Positions 19,401 through 28,688 of a stretch of DNA of 39,737 bases are shown piece after piece. Every line of letters begins with the position of its first letter. Positions within the stretch are counted from its first letter, which is position 1. This DNA comes from Sphingobacteriia bacterium (GTDB lineage: Bacteria; Bacteroidota; Bacteroidia; Chitinophagales; Chitinophagaceae), in contig CANHJH010000005.1 of the NCBI GenBank assembly GCA_947460365.1, positions 1 to 39,737 of the forward strand. The letters run 5' to 3'. Under the pieces are notes generated by a model. The model was not told the DNA's origin. It did not search any database and saw only the letters and a program-made list of their open reading frames with translations. Position numbers and translations under genes: made by a program.

Positions 19401-20756
19401 ATGAATAATACTAGAAGATCTTTTATTAAAAAATCTGTTAAAGCAACTGCCGGGTTATATATTGCATCGGTTGGAATTTCGGCAAAAAGTTATGGAAAAA
19501 TTATTGGTGCAAATGATCGTGTAAGAGTCGGTACAATTGGTTTTTCTGATAGATTCCGTCAGTCATTATTCCCTTCTTTTCAAAATCATTACAAAGAACT
19601 CAATTTTGATTTAGTTGCCGTGTCTGATATCTGGAAAAAACGCAGAGAAGAGGGTGCTGGTTTTTTAAAAGAAAAAATGGGACATGATATTGTTGCGTGT
19701 AGGAATAATGAAGAATTATATGCATTAAAAGATATTGATGCAGTTTTTGTATCTACTTCCGATTTTCAACATGCATTGCATGCTGTAGAGGCTGTTAAAG
19801 CCGGTTGTGATGCTTATGTTGAAAAACCATTCGCTGAAACAATGGAGGACAATAGACTCGCGCTTAAAGTGATTAAAGCATCTGATAGAATTATTCAAAT
19901 TGGTTCACAAAGAAGAAGTGGCGAAAACTATCAGGCAGCAGATCAGTTTATTAAAGCAGGCAAATTTGGTAATATAACTATGGTAGAGCTGACCTGGAAT
20001 GTTAATCAGCCGGGAAGATGGAGGCGCCCCGGATTAGTGGATCAATTAAATGAAGCGGATACAGATTGGAAAAGATTTTTATTAAACCGACCATTTGAAA
20101 AATGGGATCCAAGAAAATATTTAGAATACAGACTATTCTGGCCATATTCTTCTGGTATTCCAGGGCAATGGATGAGTCATCAAATTGATACAGTACATTG
20201 GTTCAGTGGCTTAAAGCATCCAAGATCTGTTGTGGCGAATGGGGGTATCTATCAATGGAAAGATGGCAGAAAAAATTGGGATACTCTTACAGCAGTGTTT
20301 GATTATGGGACTCCGGATAATAGCCAGGGGTTTCAGGTTATGTTTTCTTCCAGACAGCACAATGGGGAAGAAACACCTTCCGAAATCTATTTCTCTAATG
20401 GAGGAGAACTTAATTTAATGAACAATAAAGTTTCTGCTAAAGGTGGTTTAAGTAAAAAGATGGCAGCACAAATGGGTATGCAAGAAAATTTACTGCCCGA
20501 TTTTGATTTAACCAATAAATCTATAAAAGTAGTTGCCTCTGCAAATACAGGTGGTGATCCCCTTACTTCAGGTCATGTAAGAAATTGGATGGAATGTATA
20601 AGAAGTAGAATGCAACCTAATGCACCTGTAGAAGCAGGATATTATCATTCTATTGCTAATATTATGACTACAGCAGCTTCCAGAACAGGGCATAAAGCTA
20701 CTTTTGATGAAAATACACAAGAAGTAATGGTAAACGGTAAAGTATTTAAATATTAA
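19401..20756 (+). CDS. Gfo/Idh/MocA-family oxidoreductase with Tat signal
   Basis: TRRSFIKK twin-Arg signal; DAVFVSTSDFQHALHAVEAVKAGCDAYVEKPFAET motif (EKP). Confidence 0.92.
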   Translation: MNNTRRSFIKKSVKATAGLYIASVGISAKSYGKIIGANDRVRVGTIGFSDRFRQSLFPSFQNHYKELNFDLVAVSDIWKKRREEGAGFLKEKMGHDIVACRNNEELYALKDIDAVFVSTSDFQHALHAVEAVKAGCDAYVEKPFAETMEDNRLALKVIKASDRIIQIGSQRRSGENYQAADQFIKAGKFGNITMVELTWNVNQPGRWRRPGLVDQLNEADTDWKRFLLNRPFEKWDPRKYLEYRLFWPYSSGIPGQWMSHQIDTVHWFSGLKHPRSVVANGGIYQWKDGRKNWDTLTAVFDYGTPDNSQGFQVMFSSRQHNGEETPSEIYFSNGGELNLMNNKVSAKGGLSKKMAAQMGMQENLLPDFDLTNKSIKVVASANTGGDPLTSGHVRNWMECIRSRMQPNAPVEAGYYHSIANIMTTAASRTGHKATFDENTQEVMVNGKVFKY

Positions 20757-20767
20757 GTCTGTAATGA

Positions 20768-21948
20768 CTATTTAGTGGTGTTTTTTAATATTAAAATTTG
20801 AGGAAGGCTGGCGCCGCTTTTCATTACTATAGAGGTAACATCTAAGGCCCTGTGAAAATAGGAGCCAAGTACAATATCGTAGTCCCCATCTTTATCAAAA
20901 TCACATACCTCCATAGTCAACCATTTTCCATTACCTGTTTCTGTTGAAACAACGAAATACCCTCCTTCGATTGCGCAAAAAGCACCAAAATATCTTTTAA
21001 TCCATCTTCGTTAAAATCATACACTATAGCTTTTCTTGCCCCTTGTTGCTTTTTTAAAATATGTTCTTTAAGCGGATTGCCACTTTCAAACCAAGATAAT
21101 TTTCCCGTATGATTTCCAAATTGACAAACAATTAAATCGTTAACCCCATCTCCATTAATGTCTTCATTTGCGAACTGTACAGGCCTTGCCAATCTCTCTA
21201 AATTTACACCAATAGGTATTGTTCGGGCAGCTGTATCTAATGTAAATAGCTTGCCAGATTTTTCCTCAGAAGGAACAAATGAACCAATGCATAATAGCTG
21301 TGGCATTTCATTATTGATGAAATGCACATCAACCGGCGGACTGGTAGTTTGCCAATAGCCTGATAATTGCATATTGGGCTGCATTACATATAATTCATTA
21401 CCCGCATCACCTATATAAAGCGATTGAACGGTTGAGTCAAATTTTAATAAGCAGGTTCGTGGAGATTTTTTGTCACCTATGAATATTGGTTCTGCCTTAA
21501 ATAATGGTAGTGATCTAATATAATTTGAATTTGAAGAAGATAAAATTGGTTTTACAGGTGCATTTTTTTTGTAGTATGCAACAATCCTATCCCAATCGGC
21601 TCTTTTGATAATTTGTTTACTTGGATAGATATTTAAAGCAAGCATCCTTTCTTTTTCGTCTGTAGAAATCCCTTCATAAGGATCTTCCTGCTTGTTTCTG
21701 ATTCCTAATCTCCATCCCATATTGGGAAGTACATTATTGGTCCATGTTTCTTGATCTAACAAGGAGGGAGCTGGGAAAAGATGGCAAGTAGCACAATATA
21801 TTTTGGCTAATGCTTCCCCACTTAAATCCTTTGTTCCCTCTTTGTAGTTAGCATTATTTTGGTTGCTTTTATTTACAGATGTACTTGAAGCAATGATAGC
21901 AATTGAGCACGCTAATAATAGCAGCAGTATAATTTTTTTCAGGTTCAT
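20768..21948 (-). pseudogene. Cytochrome c-VCBS (FG-GAP) repeat lipoprotein, apparently frameshifted with internal deletion
   Basis: ORF 20917..21948 (lipobox LLLLACS, heme motif CATCH, EDINGDGVNDLIVCQFGN, YDFNEDGLKDILVLF) stops at MENG*, while another minus frame continues TGNGKWLTMEVCDFDKDGDYDIVLGSYFHRALDVTS...LPQILILKNTTK* to 20768. Confidence 0.75.
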
Positions 21949-22122
21949 CTATGATATTTTTTAAAGTTTACATCTAATTGGTCTAAAAATATGCTCGGGT
22001 GGTATGCAACATCTTAAAATGGCACTTTTGCATAAGTTACTACTTAAATGGAAGTATATCTTGTGAAATTAGCATTAAACTTGTGTAAATTATCCAATTT
22101 TGCTTAAAATGGTTTAATTTAA

Positions 22123-25100
22123 ATGTATGTAACAACGATCATTAGATTTAGTAAATTTTATTTAAAAAAAAGCAATATGCGAATCGGAATTCTCATCTTA
22201 TTAGTAACCTTTTGTATGAATGCTGGTACAACCCAGTCAGTATCTACTTTTAAAGAGTACAATAAAGTTTTCACTACTTACGATTTCTCAGATCCGGATC
22301 CGATTCCGAATGCCACAAAAATATATCCTTATTTTAGGTATGATGGTTATGCGCACCAAAGTATTCAAAAAGAATGGAAAGTGGTTGAACTGGAAAACGA
22401 ATATTTAAAAGTGATGATCTTGCCACAAATAGGTGGTAAAATTTGGGCTGCAATTGATAAAAAACTTGATACCTCATTCATTTATTTTAATCATGTTGTT
22501 AAGTTTAGAGATGTTGCAATGCGGGGGCCCTGGACAAGTGGCGGAATCGAAGCAAACTATGGTATTATTGGCCATACCCCTAATTGTGCTACACCTGTAG
22601 ATTATAAGGTTATAAAAAATGAAGATGGTAGTGTAAGTTGTACCATTGGGGTGCTTGATTTATTATCCAACACACAATGGCGAATGGAAATAAACTTACC
22701 GAAAGACAAAGCGTATTTTACTACCCGTTCATTCTGGTATAATACATCAGGAATTGAACAACCATTTTATCATTGGATGAATGTTGGAATTAAAGTGGAT
22801 GGCCAACTAGAATATATCTATCCGGGTAATTATTATATTGGTCATGATGGTGATCATCACTCATGGCCAGTAAATGAAAAAAATCGTAAGGATTTATCTT
22901 TTTATGACAACAATGATTTTGGGGGATATAAATCCTATCATGTATTTGGAAAACTTACGAATTTCTTTGGTGCCTATTATCATAAAAATGATTTCGGAAT
23001 GGTTCGTTATGCAAATTATGATGAAAAGGCCGGCAAAAAAATTTGGATTTGGGGGCTCTCTCGTCAAGGGATGATTTGGGAAAAATATTTAACTGATCAC
23101 GATGGTCAGTACTCAGAAGTTCAATCAGGCAGATTGTTTAATCAAAATGCTGAAAAAAGTATGTACAGTCCATTTAAACACCATCATTTTTCTCCTTATG
23201 GAACAGATGATTGGAAGGAATATTGGTATGCAGTATCAAATACTAAGGGAATCACAACTGCAAGTAATTTCGGAGCATTTAATTTATTACAAGGCAAAAA
23301 TAAATTACACATTTTTTTTGATCCGGTCTTAAAGATGGAGGATACTTTATCTATTTTAAATAAAAGGAATGAAGTTGTATTTAAAAAACAATTTTCAATT
23401 CTACCACATCAGTTATTAGCCGACTCTTTTCCTTACAATGGATCTGTTAATGACCTGCAAATAAAATTGGGAAATAATCAATACAGTTTTATCGCTGATT
23501 CTAATTTCTATTCGCTAAACAGGCCTGTTGATGCACCTACTAATTTTGATTGGAATACCTCCTATGGGTTATACGTTAAAGGCCGTTCCTATATGGATCA
23601 AAAAATGTTTTCAGAAGCCGAATCTAATTTGGTTAATAGTATTAAAATTGATAGCAACTATTTACCTTCTATGGTGCAGCTTGCTATGATTAAAATAAGA
23701 AATTTTAAATATCAAGATGCATTGTCTTTATTAAAAAAAGCTATTAGTATTGATACCCATGATGCGCAAGTGAATTATTATTATGGGTTGGTGAATGAAC
23801 TATTGAATAAAAATATTGATGCAACGGATGGTTATAGTATTGCATCTATTTCAAGTGAATATAAATCTGCTGCGTATACTTCATTAGCTAGACTGTTTTT
23901 GAAAAATGGAGCATACAATAAATGTTTAGCATATTCACAAAAGGCAATTGAATTTAATGCGAGAAATATTATTGCGCTACAATTGCAATTAGTGGCTTAT
24001 AGAAAATCGAATAATATTGTTGCAGCGCATCAAACAATAAAATCAATTCAGGTAATTGATCCACTTAATCATTTTTCTGCGCATGAAAAACATTTAATTA
24101 CGGGTGAAAAAAATGATGTAGAAGATTTTATTTATAGTATTAAAAATGAAATGCCCAATGAAACTAAATTTCAGATTGCCGCAGAATATGTAGAAATGGG
24201 TTTGCATAAAGAAGCTCTAGAAGTAATATCTCATTGTGATCAAACAGCATTAACTAATTATTGGTCTGCTTATTTATCAATGAAACTTCATTTGCCTTAT
24301 CAAAATTATTTAAATAGTGCAAAGTCACAATCGCCAGATTTCGTATTCCCCAATCGAGCTGTAGATTTTGATGTATTGAATTGGATTTTAAATGTTTCAG
24401 ACGATTGGAAAGCCCGTTATTTTTTAGCCATATTATATAGAGATCGAAACAGATTGGCTGAAGCTAAAGAATTAGTGCGCTCATTAAAAGAACTCCCCAA
24501 TTATGCTCCTTTTTATGTATTCAGTTCACAGCTTTTTGATAATCAAGATGAAAACGCCGTTTTACAAGACTTAAAGCAGGCTAATAAGTTAGAACCCGAA
24601 CATTGGCGTTATGTGAAGCATTTAGTGGAATATTATATCATACATAAAAATTATACTGAAGCATTAAATGTAGTGGAACCCTTCTTTCAAAAAAATCAGC
24701 AAAACTATATTATAGGAATGTTGTATGCAAAATCATTGATTTTGAATCAAAGATATCTGGAGGCCAATGTGCTATTAGCTAAATTAAATATCATTCCATT
24801 TGAAGGTGCTACACAGGGTCATGAATTGTACAGAGAAGTTAAAATAAATTTAGCTTTAATAGAGTTGAATAAGAAAGATTACAAGAAAGCCAAACGCTTT
24901 TTAGAAGAAGCGCAACTCTGGCCTGAAAATTTAGGGGTGGGAATGCCTTATAAGGAGGATATAGATGACCGGTTGGAAAATTGGATTGCTTATTTAATTG
25001 CTAAGGCAGAAAAAAGCAGTACGGCAATAATGAATAATTTGTTGAATAAAATAGTAGCATTTACACCTGCAATCGACAATACAGTTGCTAATTTTTATAC

Positions 25101-25314
25101 TTCTAATCATTGGGTGACCTATTTGGCATTTTCTAAAATGGGAAAGGAATCAACCGGTAAAACTTGGCTGAGCAACCAATTATCAAAACATCCTAAGTCC
25201 ACATCAAATGATTGGTTAAAAAATAAAATCGATAAAACTAATTCATCAATCAGTCAGTTAAAAATCCACGTAGATGTTACTGCTTCAATGATAGACAAGT
25301 TGCCGAATGATTAA
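22123..25314 (+). CDS. DUF5107 domain plus TPR repeats, secreted (alternative start at 22177)
   Basis: VVELENEYLKVMILPQIGGKIWAAIDK, RGPWTSGGIEANYGIIGHTPNCATPVDY; downstream helical TPR-like repeats (YYGLVNELLNKN, YTSLARLFLKNGAYNKCLAYSQKAIEFN). Confidence 0.88.
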   Translation: MYVTTIIRFSKFYLKKSNMRIGILILLVTFCMNAGTTQSVSTFKEYNKVFTTYDFSDPDPIPNATKIYPYFRYDGYAHQSIQKEWKVVELENEYLKVMILPQIGGKIWAAIDKKLDTSFIYFNHVVKFRDVAMRGPWTSGGIEANYGIIGHTPNCATPVDYKVIKNEDGSVSCTIGVLDLLSNTQWRMEINLPKDKAYFTTRSFWYNTSGIEQPFYHWMNVGIKVDGQLEYIYPGNYYIGHDGDHHSWPVNEKNRKDLSFYDNNDFGGYKSYHVFGKLTNFFGAYYHKNDFGMVRYANYDEKAGKKIWIWGLSRQGMIWEKYLTDHDGQYSEVQSGRLFNQNAEKSMYSPFKHHHFSPYGTDDWKEYWYAVSNTKGITTASNFGAFNLLQGKNKLHIFFDPVLKMEDTLSILNKRNEVVFKKQFSILPHQLLADSFPYNGSVNDLQIKLGNNQYSFIADSNFYSLNRPVDAPTNFDWNTSYGLYVKGRSYMDQKMFSEAESNLVNSIKIDSNYLPSMVQLAMIKIRNFKYQDALSLLKKAISIDTHDAQVNYYYGLVNELLNKNIDATDGYSIASISSEYKSAAYTSLARLFLKNGAYNKCLAYSQKAIEFNARNIIALQLQLVAYRKSNNIVAAHQTIKSIQVIDPLNHFSAHEKHLITGEKNDVEDFIYSIKNEMPNETKFQIAAEYVEMGLHKEALEVISHCDQTALTNYWSAYLSMKLHLPYQNYLNSAKSQSPDFVFPNRAVDFDVLNWILNVSDDWKARYFLAILYRDRNRLAEAKELVRSLKELPNYAPFYVFSSQLFDNQDENAVLQDLKQANKLEPEHWRYVKHLVEYYIIHKNYTEALNVVEPFFQKNQQNYIIGMLYAKSLILNQRYLEANVLLAKLNIIPFEGATQGHELYREVKINLALIELNKKDYKKAKRFLEEAQLWPENLGVGMPYKEDIDDRLENWIAYLIAKAEKSSTAIMNNLLNKIVAFTPAIDNTVANFYTSNHWVTYLAFSKMGKESTGKTWLSNQLSKHPKSTSNDWLKNKIDKTNSSISQLKIHVDVTASMIDKLPND

Positions 25315-25351
25315 TTGATTTTACTTTATATTGCATATAATATAATTCGCA

Positions 25352-26635
25352 ATGATGACTTTTATTTTATTGATTGTATTTGTTTTGGGTTATTTTGCTG
25401 TAATATTAGAGCATTATATTCATATTAATAAATCAGCCACCGCATTAATTACCGCTGTTGTATGCTGGTTAGTGATAGTTTTATATGCATCAGATAAAAT
25501 GGTTGTCGTGGAAAATCTTTCACACCATTTAGGTGCCATCAGTGAAATTGTATTTTTTTTGTTAGGCGCAATGACTATTGTTGAAATTATTGATGCGCAC
25601 GATGGTTTTCAAAATATCGCCGAAACAATAAAAACCAACAATAAAACTAAATTAGTTTGGTTGATTTCTTTTATAAGCTTCTTCTTATCTGCCATTTTAG
25701 ATAATCTTACCTGTACAATTGTAATGATGTCTATTTTAAATAAGTTGATTAAAAAGCAAAAGACAAAGTGGCTGCTTTTGGGATTGGTCATAATAGCTTC
25801 AAATGCTGGTGGTGCCTGGAGTCCAATTGGTGATGTTACCACTACCATGTTGTGGATTGGAAAACAAATTACGCCATTCAATATTATACAAAAAACCTTT
25901 CTGGCAAGTTTGGTAAGTATGTTAATACCAACATTAATGATCAATTATTTGATAAAAGAGAAAATCGAACTAAAAATCTCTATAGAGAAAAATTTAAATT
26001 TTACGAGCAGTGAGTTTGAGCGAAACCTGATTTTTTATTTAGGCATTGCCGGTCTTTTATTCGTTCCAGTTTTTAAAACGTTTACTCATTTACCACCATA
26101 TATGGGTATGTTTTTTAGCTTAGGTATAATTTGGGTAGTTACAGAATTGATTCACAATAAAAAGCATCAACATGAAAAAGGATTGTTGTCTGTGAATCAT
26201 GCATTGCGAAAAATAGATACACCAAGTATTTTATTCTTTTTAGGTATTTTAATGAGTATTGCTTCCTTAGAATCAGCGGGTATTTTACCGAAATTGGCTG
26301 ATAAATTAAATAACGCGGTTGGCAATGTTAGCTTAGTGGCAATTTTTATAGGATTGTTGTCTTCCGTATTTGATAATGTTCCCTTAGTTGCAGCGTTGCA
26401 AAGTATGTATAGCCTAAAAGATTTTCCAACAGATCATTATTTTTGGGAATTATTGGCTTATACTGCTGGAACTGGTGGTTCTTGTTTAATCATTGGCTCC
26501 GCTTCCGGTGTTGCAGTAATGGGTATGGAGCGTATAGATTTCTTTTGGTATTTAAAAAAAATATCCTGGATTGCGCTCATTGGATTTTTTAGTGGCGCAT
26601 TAGTTTTTATACTCCAGCATAAATTGATGGGTTGA
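25352..26635 (+). CDS. nhaD: NhaD-type Na+/H+ antiporter
   Basis: LLGAMTIVEIIDAHDGF, SAILDNLTCTIVMM, NAGGAWSPIGDVTTTMLWIGKQI, SSVFDNVPLVAALQSMY. Confidence 0.92.
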   Translation: MMTFILLIVFVLGYFAVILEHYIHINKSATALITAVVCWLVIVLYASDKMVVVENLSHHLGAISEIVFFLLGAMTIVEIIDAHDGFQNIAETIKTNNKTKLVWLISFISFFLSAILDNLTCTIVMMSILNKLIKKQKTKWLLLGLVIIASNAGGAWSPIGDVTTTMLWIGKQITPFNIIQKTFLASLVSMLIPTLMINYLIKEKIELKISIEKNLNFTSSEFERNLIFYLGIAGLLFVPVFKTFTHLPPYMGMFFSLGIIWVVTELIHNKKHQHEKGLLSVNHALRKIDTPSILFFLGILMSIASLESAGILPKLADKLNNAVGNVSLVAIFIGLLSSVFDNVPLVAALQSMYSLKDFPTDHYFWELLAYTAGTGGSCLIIGSASGVAVMGMERIDFFWYLKKISWIALIGFFSGALVFILQHKLMG

Positions 26636-26681
26636 TTATTATGTTGTCTATTTATTTACAGGTTCATGTTTATTCCAATGG

Positions 26682-27110
26682 TTAGTTCGTCTTTAAATAT
26701 GACCAGCCCTGTTCTTGCTTTAAAATAATTTCAGCAACTCCCGACGGAACCGTTTCAATGCCTGATACTAACATGTCTTTTGTAACAGCTTGTTTCTTCA
26801 TGGTATTTTCACAAGCGATAAATCTTAAGTTGCCAGACATTAGTGATTTTATTTCTGACTCTACATGCGTTTTTTCTTTCAACGTAAATCCAAGTGCTTT
26901 TCCATGTATTACCACTTCGATGTTCAATTGACCCGGCCATATTTTTTGTAAATTCTTTATATTGCCAATGGTACTATTCCATACTGCTGTATCAGCTGAA
27001 TTTAATTGCACAACCACCTTATGTTCTTTAATATTTTCTTGCGCTTTTACACTTGTAAAAGAAATTATTAACACAAATAGTAACGTTGTTGTTTTACGCA
27101 ATATCTTCAT
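26682..27110 (-). CDS. DsrE/DsrF-like family protein, secreted
   Basis: Signal peptide; KVVVQLNSADTAVWNSTIGNIKNLQKIWP...IEVVIHGKALGF; RFIACENTMKKQ...; IETVPSGVAEIILKQEQGWSYLK. Confidence 0.82.
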   Translation of the reverse strand: MKILRKTTTLLFVLIISFTSVKAQENIKEHKVVVQLNSADTAVWNSTIGNIKNLQKIWPGQLNIEVVIHGKALGFTLKEKTHVESEIKSLMSGNLRFIACENTMKKQAVTKDMLVSGIETVPSGVAEIILKQEQGWSYLKTN

Positions 27111-27263
27111 AACAAATCTTTTAATAAATGTATACTTTTATACTGATTATTCAATGGCTGTTTCATTTCATCAATAAATTACGTTTTACCAACGCAAATT
27201 TGGCAATCAAAAATCTACTCATTTTAATAAGGGTCTATTCAATTATGTATCCTTTCTATTTAG

Positions 27264-27523
27264 GCTCCGATTATCTCGGCGGAGGCATAGGAATTAAATG
27301 TAAACAGGAATGGGATTCAGTTGAAAGCAAATATCCAACATGGCATTTTTAATGGATTACAAACATGGTATCTGCTAATACAAAATGGTCAGCTAAATAC
27401 AAGCAAAATTATCGACTGGCCTTCTTTTGCCTGGCGGGGTTTTATGATTGATGTGGGGGTAATTTATTGTCTATTGCCCAAATTAAACAACAAATAGATG
27501 TAATTAATTATAGAAAAGGGTAA
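27264..27523 (+). pseudogene. Decayed fragment of a GH20 beta-N-acetylhexosaminidase gene
   Basis: Frame from 27264: APIISAEA*ELNVNRNGIQLKANIQHGIFNGLQTWYLLIQNGQLNTSKIIDWPSFAWRGFMIDVG, then after an apparent 1-nt deletion near 27458 GNLLSIAQIKQQIDVINYRKG*; matches the GH20 N-terminal/catalytic junction (HGIFYGLQT ... FAWRGFMIDVGR). Confidence 0.75.
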
Positions 27524-27564
27524 CAAAGCAGTGACACTTTGGGTTTTATTGATAGTTTTACAAA

Positions 27565-27602
27565 AAGAAACACCGTCAATATTGAGTTTGACGGTGTTTC
27601 TT
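27565..27602 (-). terminator. Hairpin terminator downstream of tRNA-Lys
   Basis: Perfect 15-bp stem AAGAAACACCGTCAA / TTGACGGTGTTTCTT with 8-nt loop, followed by a T tract when read on the minus strand. Confidence 0.8.
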
Positions 27603-27610
27603 AATCTTAG

Positions 27611-27686
27611 TGGTGATCCCGCTGGGACTCGAACCCAGGACCCATACATTAAAAGTGTATTGCTCTACCAACTGAGCTACAGAATC
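27611..27686 (-). tRNA. tRNA-Lys (anticodon TTT), CCA encoded
   Basis: Minus strand GATTCTG TA GCTC AGTTGGTA GAGC A ATACA CTTTTAA TGTAT GGGTC CTGGG TTCGAGT CCCAG CGGGATC A CCA; all four cloverleaf stems pair. Confidence 0.96.
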
Positions 27687-27853
27687 TTTTTTTCCGAATT
27701 CTTATCTGTAATTCGGGTTGCAAAAATAAGAGAAATTTTATTTCTGCCAAATTTTTATTCTAAAAAGATGAATATTTTTTAAAATTCTGCTTTCTGCCTA
27801 TTTCCTAATTTCTTTTGTTCTACTTACCTTTACATGGTCTATAAACAATTTAT

Positions 27854-28660
27854 ATGTCTCCATTCAATAATAAAGTAGTTGTAATTACCGGCGGTTCAGA
27901 AGGTATTGGTAAAGCGCTGGTTGATGATTTTGTTCAACAGGGTGCTAAAGTGGCTACTTGTGGCAGAAATTATGATAAGCTTTATCAGCTCCAGTCTTTG
28001 TATTCTGGCAAGCCATTATTAATCCATACTGCTGATGTGAGCAAAGAACAAGATTGTTTAAGTTTCATTCAGACAGTAGTAAAACAATTCGGTACCATCG
28101 ATATTTTAATAAATAATGCTGGTGTTTCTATGCGTTCTTTAGTTGCAGATGTTGAATTCGACACTATTAGAAAAGTGATGGATATTAACTTCTGGGGAAC
28201 GGTTTATTGTACCAAATTCGCACTGCCTTACATACTCCAAAATAAGGGTACTGTAGTTGGTGTATCGTCCATTGCAGGTTATCGTGGATTACCTGGCAGA
28301 AGTGGTTATTCTGCTTCAAAATTTGCGGTAAACGGATGGTTAGAAGCACTTAGAACTGAACTTTTAGGCAGTGGGACTAATGTAATGTGGGTTTGTCCGG
28401 GTTTTACCACTTCAAACATCCGAAATGCTGCGCTGAATAAAGAAGGAAAAGCACAAGGTGAATCACCCATGGACGAATCTAAGATGATGAGTTCAGCTGC
28501 TTGTGCAGATCATATTATAAAGGCTATTCAAAAAAGAAAAAGAACATTAGTGCTAACGCTCAATGGCAAACAAACTGTTTTCTTAAATAGATTTTTTCCG
28601 TCTTTGGCAGACAAATTAGTGAATAATTTTTTCTTTAAAAATGGCGAGTTGATGAAATAA
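27854..28660 (+). CDS. SDR-family oxidoreductase
   Basis: VVITGGSEGIGKALV (TGxxxGIG), NNAG, YSASK catalytic motif. Confidence 0.93.
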   Translation: MSPFNNKVVVITGGSEGIGKALVDDFVQQGAKVATCGRNYDKLYQLQSLYSGKPLLIHTADVSKEQDCLSFIQTVVKQFGTIDILINNAGVSMRSLVADVEFDTIRKVMDINFWGTVYCTKFALPYILQNKGTVVGVSSIAGYRGLPGRSGYSASKFAVNGWLEALRTELLGSGTNVMWVCPGFTTSNIRNAALNKEGKAQGESPMDESKMMSSAACADHIIKAIQKRKRTLVLTLNGKQTVFLNRFFPSLADKLVNNFFFKNGELMK

Positions 28661-28688
28661 GTTTACCATTTCTACGTTATTAGCTGGC

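Noticed and set aside
27464-27649. ORF 61 aa (MYGSWVRVPAGSP..) on the minus strand
   Set aside because: Starts inside tRNA-Lys T-arm and continues into its terminator; spurious
27531-27782. ORF 83 aa (..GDPAGTRTQDPYIKSVLLYQLSYR..) on the plus strand
   Set aside because: Antisense read-through of the tRNA-Lys gene; a well-known spurious protein pattern
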